Shown here: piece after piece, positions 56,815-64,000 of the stretch
Layout: each line of letters starts with the position of its first letter
Position numbering within the stretch: position 1 is the first letter of the stretch
Assembly: GCF_921293095.1 (NCBI RefSeq)
Contig: NC_060248.1
Span: 130,646,972-130,710,971 of the forward strand
Reading direction: 5' to 3'
Length of the DNA stretch: 64,000 nucleotides
From: Ischnura elegans
Taxonomy: Eukaryota; Arthropoda; Insecta; Odonata; Coenagrionidae
Notes under the pieces: generated by a model
Database searches by the model: none
Told to the model about the DNA's origin: nothing
The model's input: the letters and a program-made list of their open reading frames with translations, nothing else
Made by a program: the position numbers and the translations under genes

Positions 56815-57018
56815 GAATGTGACCGTCTTGTGCTGTGCTCTATTGATTTCATACCAGTCCTACTTCCTAAGGGTCCATCACGCTCACAGCATTCTCCAAG
56901 GGCGGCGTTTGCCAGACTCATGCAGCTCAACTCTTTCACCTTTTCTGTGGAATTTGCCGAGGATAACCGCACAACAGCGGTTGGTAACAGTGTGGTATAA
57001 CGTACGCTGGGGATGTGC
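56815..57018 (-). mobile_element. CR1/L2-like LINE fragment
   Basis: The plus strand matches 56,270-56,340 (ATTGATTTCA, TACTTC, GGGTCC--CACGCT-ACAGCAT, CTCCAAG), so the minus strand carries a decayed LEYA-SVWDP region. It breaks off next to the M660 element at 57,024. Confidence 0.55.
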
Positions 57019-57023
57019 GTACA

Positions 57024-57687
57024 ATGGGGTGGTTTCCGATTATTTTTTATTGCCTAAATCGAAAGATTATTACTCCTGGAGTACTTATTTCACGCTTTTA
57101 GATTTTTAAATGACGATATCTATTTTTCGCAATTAAATGAAAAGTGAAAATTTTCAAGCGCGCGAAAAAGCGACGGGTAAGTATGAATGCTGGGAAAACT
57201 CCGTTTGACGTCGTTCTGGTTCCCGCTGCCGCAAGTGAAATGACCTGGGGGCGAGGCTTTGAGCGCTGATACGACGCAGGATGCTAGCAGGTAGTAGAGT
57301 ACCCTGCTAGCTGGTAGCGCTTGGCTTAAATAAGGATTATTAATACCTTATCAAACGAAGGAAACTTTCCGACCACCGGCAGTTTTAATGTGTGATTATT
57401 AAGAGATATTTCCCTGATATCTGTGCCTCATGCATGCATTGGTAATCTCAGGCGATGTAAAACTCCTATCCACTCGTATAGAAACTAGGTCCCTGTGGCG
57501 TCACGTGGAGTGGCATCGCATGGGCGCCAATCTGGCATTTTTTAAATGCGGTTAAAATTGACCGTTGTCATTCGCCTAAACTGGGATTTCTAAAACCAAA
57601 TAACTTGTATATTATGAATACACTAATGGTGGGATACGAATCGTAATAAATACCTTTCGTTTTCTTTGATGAAGGAAACTACCCTAT
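57024..57687 (+). mobile_element. M660 TIR element, copy 6 (full length)
   Basis: Starts ATGGGGTGGTTTCCGATTAT and ends GGAAACTACCCTAT. Closest in layout to copy 4, sharing GACGTCGTTCTGGTTCCCGC and CAGGATGCTAGCAGGTAG. The left terminus has ATGGGG instead of ATAGGG. Confidence 0.85.
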
Positions 57688-57689
57688 TC

Positions 57690-58065
57690 CCATGGTTACC
57701 TGGACGCAAGTTTGAGGGAACAAACAGTTGAAAAACATTTCCCTCTCTCTCTTTCTTCATTGTAGCGCGTTTAAGGAGGATGAGAGGGCAGGAAACGAGG
57801 CGGAAGCATTCAGGGATATGTTAAGAGAGTGAGCGGCAGCTGGCATTCCTACCCGCTTGCCCGCCTTCGAGTTTCCGGCCACCAGGCACAACGCCCGCGC
57901 GCGATGAAGATAGGAGGCGCGGAATCACTCCATGATCGCCATGCGAAATGAATGCTTCTTACTTCCCGCCAAACCACATTACAAGCAACGCCACTTTAGC
58001 TAGCGTTGTTAAAAGGCCCTGTCTCGTGAGATGTCGACGAATTTTTTTAAAATCTTACATTCATT
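57690..58065. other. unrecognised, moderately GC-rich
   Basis: No supported feature. Confidence 0.35.
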
Positions 58066-58128
58066 CATCTACATCTACATAATACCCTGCGGGCCACCTC
58101 TAGGGTGCTTGGCAGGGGGTTTCCCCGA
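58066..58128 (-). mobile_element. LINE 3' terminus (subfamily 2)
   Basis: CATCTACATCTACATAATAC followed by CCTGCGGGCCACCTCTAGGG and TGCTTGGCAGGGGGT is the complement of the subfamily-2 tail seen at 14,200-14,255. Very short 5'-truncated copy. Confidence 0.65.
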
Positions 58129-58138
58129 ACAGTACGGG

Positions 58139-58257
58139 CCTGTAATAAATTTTTGGCGGAACTTCGTTGGAGTATTTCCTTTTTCTTTGCCGTCCTGATG
58201 TCCTCCTGACACCAGCCTGCCCACACATCTATTTAGGCGGCTTGCGGAGTAGTGTAC
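58139..58257 (+). mobile_element. LINE 3' terminus (subfamily 1)
   Basis: GTAATAAATTTTTGGCGGAA, CCTGACACCAGCCTGCCCAC and TTTAGGCGGCTTGCGGAGTA match the subfamily-1 3' UTR at 53,800-53,920. With the preceding fragment it forms another pair of tails pointing outward. Confidence 0.65.
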
Positions 58258-59389
58258 TGCTGAAATTCGCATTAATTGTCGTAGAAAATAATACTATATA
58301 CGTCATAAAAAAGGTTTTGGAAAAATACCGTAAGAATCATTGCCACTATGGATGCCAACGATTTTTAGCGGAATTCCCAATCTATATAGCTACAATAACT
58401 GCTCTCGGTGTCAAAATGATCTGCCGGTGTACTTTGCAAATTTATATCTGGACTTTAGTGCATGCCATAGTAGTTAAGAGTACGCCATTTTAAACGAAAT
58501 TTTATTTTCAACTATCATTTATTTTATGTTTTATGAAAAATTCCAAAATCAAGATACGTGAGTGCAATAAATGACTCCGCGCGCCGTAAAATTAGCCATT
58601 TTGTCAACTTCATGAACTTTGTAACTCAACCCAGGGAAAACTACAACGTCTACAACATTCATCTTCCGCAATAAGTTGCAAACATTAGTGTAGATTAATA
58701 AAATGGCTTGTGCGCATTTTTAGAACGCATATTTTATTGCAAAAAAACGGCAATGTTTAAACACTATCTTGTCGCACAGTTTTCCCCGAAATAAAAAATA
58801 GAATTAATAGAAACACTTTTTTAATTCCGGCGATTGTATAAAAAACGTAAGTATTCGATCTATGTTGCATACCTCGACAATTTCAGACATGTCTGGGGCG
58901 GAATCCGAGTTTCACAGGGAAATTACTGGTCGCTTTCTCAAGGGAATCTTGAGTACCCTTGAGTATCTTGAGATTCCCTTAAGAAAGCGACCAGATTCGG
59001 TGGGGAAACGTTGGGGTCAGCCAAAAATTGACTCGGCGGCATAGCCCAAAAGTTTTTATTTAATATGACGAGTACCCGCGAACGTTTTAACGAAGAAAAA
59101 GTAAGTATAATTAGGGGTTTAAACCGAAATTTAAAAACATGATAATGTAATTTAATAAATTCATAAATTTGCAATGCCATTACTGGCAATGACAAACATT
59201 ATACTGCCAAATATTAGAAAAAAGTGGATCGCATTGCGCTCATAACCGCGCCGCGGTCATATTTGAAAGCCGATTAAAACGCGGCCGAAGTGGCCACACG
59301 GAAACAGCCTTCTGAGGAATGGAATTGGGCCTCCTCTATGCAGTCCCCTTGATTGAGCAAATTAGAACACACGGCCACTAACAGCGGCT
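58258..59389. other. no gene; contains a 69-bp hairpin at 58,926-58,994
   Basis: Apart from the hairpin, AT-rich and unrecognised. Confidence 0.4.
58926..58994. repeat. strong hairpin-forming inverted repeat
   Basis: Arms CTGGTCGCTTTCTCAAGGGA (left) and its complement at 58,975-58,994 pair at 23 of 25 positions over the full 25-bp arms. The 19-nt centre repeats GAGTA-CTTGAG words. May be a minimal foldback element or a regulatory hairpin; unidentified. Confidence 0.8.
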
Positions 59390-59879
59390 GTAGCGCCACT
59401 GTTAGGTCGGCTTTTAACTGAATGACAGCACTAAATACGTATAGTGACGGAATAAGCGATGGATAACGGGTAGTGCTGTACGAGTCTCGTCTCGACGGTC
59501 GAGACGAGAATTTCATTTCTCGGCATTGTCGGGACGAGACTCTCGGCGCCTAGGCGAGAGTCTCGCATGGGTCGAGAGTCTTCACGAGAGTCGAGAAGTG
59601 TCGCCCCTTCGAGATTTCTCGACACCGGTCGAGACCCTTGGGGAAGGCGAGAATTTCCTATGAATACCGCAATCAGTTGATGATAGAGCTTACTAAAAAT
59701 ATACCTCTATATATACTTTATTCCCCCTTTGTGCATATACCCCTTACGACATTCACGGATTTATTCACACTATAAAAATATTTGATTTAATAATTTACCC
59801 TCTGAATCCAAACTTTTAAAGAGTGTGCACGATGATAATAGAGTTCCCAACGAGGGATGTGGAAAAAAAATTATTTCCT

Positions 59880-60345
59880 TTTCCTGACCTCAATATTTAA
59901 TATAAAATTAATCTTGGGGTGTAGGTCTTGATATTGAAATGTAAATTTTGCCGACATATCTGTTTATTTACAAACCATTATCAGGGCCTAGAATGAAATT
60001 GAGAATATCATTTTGATACATAGGCATGTTAAATGGTTACATCATTGTTTCTTTTTATAGTACTATAATAAAAAAGAAACATTCACTTGTAAATTAACAA
60101 AAAATAAGAGATCGTAGTCTAATTCTATGAAATTTTATGCATGTATTTGCAATGTTTATTTATGGTAACTAAGGCTCATCGCTACCTGTCAATTTGGTTA
60201 GTTAAATAATAATAATAAAATATCCTTAAGTTGTCAATGTCGATCTTATATCACAGCTATTTCTAGTTTTGGAAATATATAAGGTGTTTTAAAATAATCT
60301 TTTTGTTAAATTAATTTCAATGTCTAAAATAGAAATAGTTTTATT
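59880..60345 (-). pseudogene. 5'-truncated Penelope-like fragment inside the hAT element
   Basis: The minus strand begins with ILDIEINLTKRLF (60,338-60,300), which matches ILDHEVNLRKRLF in the GIY-YIG C-terminus at 17.7 kb. It continues through a 3' region aligned with 17,380-17,640 (shared TTAAATAA-AATAA and TCAATGTC blocks) and ends past a degenerate hammerhead with the common CCTACAC--CAAGAT segment at about 59,900. So the two PLE copies belong to one family, and this one retains only about 13 codons. Confidence 0.65.
59950..59987 (-). ncRNA. degenerate hammerhead-like motif
   Basis: Minus strand: GGCC - TGATAA-type core (CTGATAA for CTGANGA) - helix II GTTT/AAAC - GATAT (for GAAAC) - GTC - GGC. 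Stem I pairs 3 bp (GCC/GGC, one position slipped). The same position and spacing as in the related PLE at 17,341-17,379; two core changes predict inactivity. Confidence 0.45.
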
Positions 60346-60655
60346 TTTTCGGGGAGCCGGGAGTCTCGACGGGTGTCGAGAAATCTCGAAGGGGCGAGAC
60401 TTCCCGACTCTCGTTATGACTCTCTACCCAGGCGAGACTCTCGTCTCGACAATGCCGAGAAATGAAATTCTCGTCTCGACCGTCGAGACTCTCGAGTGGT
60501 CGAGAGTCTCGCACAGCCCTAATAACAGGATGGTGGGAATGATTGTGTGATTCAGAAAATGATGGGTCAAGCGATCGCTCGTTTTGGTCGCTGAAAACCT
60601 ATCGCTGGAGCCATCATTCCGAGGGACGGAAAAAATGACCGTGTGGTTCCCGATT

Positions 60656-62024
60656 AAGTGTCCATGTTTCCGCACAGTGAAGCGCTACACTCCAGATCAG
60701 ACTCTTTAAAAGTGCTAGAGAATGGAAAATATATATCTCTCCTCGCCGCAATCTCGACTCGCTGTGAAGGAAAGCAGTTCGTGGGAGGAGGAATAAAAGA
60801 AAGCGATCGTCCTTTCGTTTAAATCCCTCGCTTGGGATGATGATGATGTTGCCTCGAGAGGGAAGTCCCTCGTGGTGTGTGGTGTGTGTGTGTGTACATC
60901 TCTCGCTTCAGGCCCCGGAGGCATGGCGACCCATCCCCTTTAACGGCCGGTTGACTTTCCCACGAAAACGCTGATCACCGGCGGTGAGGAAGCCGAGTGG
61001 CTCTCCTGCCGCTCGGCTAGCTGCGCTGATTAAAACGAGACGAGGGAACCTTATGGAGGGCGCTTAAAGAGCGACGGGACACGCGTGTGGAAGCAGCAGC
61101 ATTCCACCCACCAATCAGGACCATCTTGCGCACTTTGGGAATCTGCCGCTGCCTATGCTATTTATCTACAATCAATCCGCGATTATTTGTAGTCATTCAC
61201 CTTTTTATTATTTGCTAATAATGATAATTCATTTATTTTCGAGAGCCCCTGGCCCATGAGAAAATAACTGTACATAACTGTTAGCAACTGAAAATCCAGT
61301 CATATATAGCAACGAAGGAGAAGAATACGAATGCACCCGATACAATAGACTATCCAATTTCACAATAATGTCACTATGACACATTCTTTAGAGAACTGTG
61401 TGCATGTAAAATAAAGCAGAAATTAGACGTACCACAACTTTCTTACAGTAATTCGGGTTTACCATACCTTGGTTTATACGCCGGCCAAAGAAAAGAAAAA
61501 CAAATTATGTCTTGGCATAGAACAAAGAATATGCCTTTGATGCCTCAACATGATGCCTATGCAACAACTCATGAGGGTACATTTTCATATGAGCTGAAAA
61601 TACTGAAAGCATGTCAAAAATTCCACATTGCACAAACGTAGAAATGAAAGATAAAGGCGATAAAATTAGGTGCAATCCGTACAATCTGTTGCTGTACAAT
61701 CCATTTATATTTCCTTAAGTATACACTTTATTCGAATATCTTACGATTTGATAAACGATCACGAACACCTACGGGTATATTTTGGTCGTCTTGGGTATCA
61801 AATATCCATAATAAATTAAAGACCGTTGGTAGCTAAGATTGATAGAAAATGGATCTCTCAATTTTATTCAATTCTTACTGTAGAGATAATTATCAGTGGT
61901 TTGTACTTTTCGTCCCTAGCTGATAAATAATTCCTTGCAATACCATTCTTTTGATCAATTTTGACCTTTTGGTTCGGCGCTGTAAATTTTCAAGATCAAT
62001 TTCTTGGATTCATCATTGTCACTG
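60656..62024. other. no recognised gene; (GT)n near 60,873-60,896
   Basis: 60,720-61,100 is GC-richer, with a GATGATGATGATG run and a GTGT microsatellite; it may be a CpG island. 61,100-62,024 is AT-rich and unrecognised. Confidence 0.35.
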
Positions 62025-62147
62025 TATTAGAAATAAAGAAATAAAACTTTGTAAGGTTCACTATTATATTAATTTGGGCATTATAATATTGTTCCCATAT
62101 TAAAATAACAGTGAATCTTACAAAGTTTTATTTCTTTATTTCCAATA
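62025..62147. repeat. 123-bp imperfect palindrome (foldback MITE-like)
   Basis: Arms of about 53 bp (62,025-62,078 and 62,095-62,147) share AAATAAAGAAATAAAACTTT and CTTTGTAAGGTTCACT/CTTTGTAAGATTCACT in opposite orientation; loop about 16 nt. No coding. The flanks show no evident duplication. Confidence 0.75.
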
Positions 62148-63179
62148 TGGAGAGGTTTCACAAAGTAAAGCCTGAAGTTATCAGTTACGTAACTGTATTA
62201 CTTTACTCTTAAGATGTAACACATATTATTCTTATTTAAATAATTATTCTCTCTTATCCAGGGCTTCAGTTTATATCCCAATGTCACATAAGACGGCTAA
62301 GTTAAGCAATAATTGTATGACAAGGTGTATTAGATGATGATTCCTTATTTAAAACTGAGTCGCGAGAAATTTTAAAAAGTTAGCAGCATGATAGCGTATA
62401 AATGTGTCATCCTAATACAATGGATGGGTTTTTCGTTATTCAAAAAACAAGTGGATATCCTGTGCCGAACTCTGAGGGTGGGTGTGTCAATTTTTTCTTC
62501 CATCTACCAGGTTTAGGACCCTTTGCACTTTAGGAGAGGAAGGTTGTGAACCAAAATTGCTGATAAAGGGTGGCCTGTACACATGTCTCATGCTCCCACA
62601 CAGTGAGACATTTACACAAATTTTCTTATTTTTATCTAGTAATTTTATTAGTGATTGTTTTTAAACGTATTTGGTCTTTCGTGTTTAATTATTTTCGCAT
62701 ATAAGACTTAGGAGCATTATTGCTTTCTGAGGTTACCGAGGTTATGCATACCAATAGGAAGTAATGACCCGCCCTCTCACCCTCAAAAAACGACCTTAAT
62801 CCGCTCCGGAGTGGAGGGGATTACAGATTCATCCATTTTGATTTTAAAAATGCCCTTTTTATCATTCCTATCGATCTATATTTCCCCTTGCGTGTGATTC
62901 TATTATCTTACCATTGGACAACCAAGGATATAACCGTAATGCGAAAAATCCTGAGTGTATTTTAGAGGTATTGTATATCAAAAACGCCGGTATAAATTTT
63001 AGATAGCTGTCTACCTACGATAAACTCGATCGTTTCAGGCTTAACTTTGTGAAAATCCATTGTAAACAGTAAAAAGTTATGGTAATTTTTCACGCGATTT
63101 ATTTAAGACGACCGCTTTCGTCGCATCTTCATGTACAGAAATCGTTATTTTATTAGTTACTTCGTTGTTTACTTGGATG
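62148..63179. other. unrecognised AT-rich sequence
   Basis: No supported feature. Confidence 0.35.
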
Positions 63180-63455
63180 CTATAAAGCGTTGGTAGGGGA
63201 GGGTTGCGTTGGGGTTGGAGTGTTACTCAACTTCAGGGGAATTCCCAAGAGGGAGGAATAGTTGACAAAAATATTCTCATTTGCTAAAATTCTCTTCCTG
63301 ATGTGCTTCATAATCTCCAACTCCTCCAAGCAGTCCATCCTTCTCCCCTTTTTCTCAAGGTGGAGAATTTCCGGAACAAAATCGCTCCTGAGGTCACTCT
63401 CCCATAGTTGTTTCGCGAAATGCGATTTTTCTACCTCCCCGTTTTTCCATTCCAT
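63180..63455 (-). pseudogene. Penelope-like C-terminal relic (probable)
   Basis: A 91-codon open frame: MEWKNGEVEKSHFAKQLWES, then SDFVPEILHLEKKGRRMDCL and EELEIMKHIRKR, then NYSSLLGIPL. It resembles the post-GIY-YIG tail of a PLE group (WRNG---SHFA-HL, then ILH-EKKG-RMN-LEELEI-KH). There is no YIGQT core upstream; instead a LINE C-terminus lies 20 bp away. Open but without a plausible complete protein. The family resemblance is from memory of the pattern only. Confidence 0.5.
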
Positions 63456-63472
63456 TCATCGCAATACCTCAT

Positions 63473-63676
63473 TCACCTAAGCAAATGTGAAACATCATTA
63501 TGAGCAAACAACCACATCTTTACCATTTTGCAATATCTGTATACATTCCTTTCGTCAGTTATGTATTTTGGTAACTCACAGTAAATTTTCGATCCCAAGA
63601 ATAGGTAACTTTGCTTAAATAATTCTGTTCTTGGTATGGGCATGTGAAAAGTATTATAATGTCGGAGATTATGTGA
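63473..63676 (-). pseudogene. LINE reverse-transcriptase C-terminus
   Basis: A 67-codon minus frame reads NLRHYNTFHMPIPRTELFKQ, then SYLFLGSKIYCELPKYITDE and KMVKMWLF and stops at TGA (63,475-63,473). The R-TELFK-S----G-KIYNELP--IK pattern is common at the end of arthropod non-LTR RT ORFs. 5'-truncated; upstream residues are out of frame. Confidence 0.6.
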
Positions 63677-64000
63677 TATTGGTAAGTTCTTTTCACCACC
63701 TCTAATAAAAATTCTCTAAGGAGCTTATAAACAAGTAAATACCTCAAAGGTAAGATACTTATTTTTTTAATAGGGTAAGGGAATGAGTGAAGTTTGATGC
63801 CCTCAACATTACCCTTATCACCTTTTTCTGAGATATCAGGAGTGGTTGCAAATTCTTATGCAAATTCTCAAAAAATTATTCTGTAATGAATGGTGAGAGA
63901 AGCACACTATGATTGTCAATAACTTCAATTCATGGAATTCCACCAAGAGCTGTTGGAGGAGTCACTCCTCATTCATGGGGATGATTTCCCAGCAGTGAGT
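63677..64000. other. unrecognised AT-rich sequence
   Basis: No supported feature to the end of the window. Confidence 0.35.

Larger units (their letters stand above)
59471..60521. mobile_element. hAT-like foldback element, 1051 bp, 8-bp duplication
   Basis: Flanked by ATAACGGG (59,463-59,470) and ATAACAGG (60,522-60,529), 7 of 8 identical. Ends TAGTGCTGTACGAGTCTCG and (complement) TAGGGCTGTGCGAGACTCTC. The terminal inverted repeats are unusually long, about 175 bp each, and built from many GTCGAGAC/GTCTCGAC and TCTCGGCATTG words that are individually palindromic. The interior 59,646-60,350 is AT-rich and largely a Penelope-like fragment. No hAT transposase. Confidence 0.85.
59390..60655. repeat. 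R3 repeat family copy split by an hAT foldback element
   Basis: Left part 59,390-59,470 has GGCTTTTAACTGAATGACAG and GGAATAAGCGATGG, matching 15,745-15,795. Right part 60,522-60,655 has GGGAATGATTGTGTGATTCA, CGATCGCTCGTTTTGGTCGC, and GGAGCCATCATTCCGAGGGA, matching the blocks at 1085-1190 and 15,540-15,640. The two halves are colinear once 59,471-60,521 is removed. Confidence 0.65.

Noticed and set aside
1-64000. CRISPR arrays, bacterial operons or phage genes
   Set aside because: No regularly spaced direct repeats of 25-40 bp, and gene content is clearly eukaryotic repeats.

Overview
This window looks like nuclear DNA from an arthropod, most likely an insect. I saw no intact host protein-coding gene. 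The insect signal comes from a nuclear copy of mitochondrial ND1 (28.4-28.9 kb) that uses the invertebrate mitochondrial code. The repeat content agrees: mariner, hAT, Harbinger-like, Penelope-like and CR1/L2-like elements plus tRNA-derived SINEs. The order or species cannot be fixed from sequence alone. The one gene I consider complete is a tRNA-Glu(CTC) at 31,559-31,630 with a T7 pol III terminator.

Layout. 0-6 kb: two inverted copies of a ~660-bp TIR element (called M660 here), a LINE 3' end, a SINE and a 420-bp TIR element. 6-13.6 kb: mostly unrecognised, with reverse transcriptase relics. 13.6-18 kb: two CR1/L2-like LINE pieces, another LINE tail, and a Penelope-like element (PLE) with GIY-YIG codons and a hammerhead-like motif. 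19.1-22.9 kb: a ~0.5-kb tandem repeat in two opposite arms, broken by a LINE that itself carries a PLE-related insertion (13-bp duplication) and an hAT element. 23.4-24.1 kb: an hAT element with a perfect 8-bp duplication. 27.5-28 kb: mariner deletion derivative, then the ND1 numt. 29-30 kb: CpG-rich island with a CCAAT box and an X-box-like palindrome. 31.5-32.9 kb: tRNA-Glu followed by a PLE interrupted by a Harbinger-like element. 35-45 kb: two mariner relics, paired LINE fragments, a 2.26-kb TIR element, another LINE tail and M660. 46.6-58 kb: hammerhead motif plus palindrome, a MITE with perfect 35-bp TIRs, more LINEs, two M660 copies, a SINE and a small hAT element. 59.3-60.7 kb: a three-level nest (older repeat, hAT foldback, PLE). 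63.2-63.7 kb: PLE-like and LINE C-termini.

The main theme is a layered transposon record in which several insertions can be ordered by their target duplications, and in which Penelope-like elements repeatedly leave hammerhead-ribozyme-like motifs. Five such motifs were recognised by eye: two with intact cores plus base-paired stems I and II, one with an intact core but a weak stem II, and two degenerate. In one PLE the boundary of an inverted fragment coincides with the predicted ribozyme cleavage site. All calls come from reading the sequence without database searches; boundaries are approximate unless a target duplication is stated.
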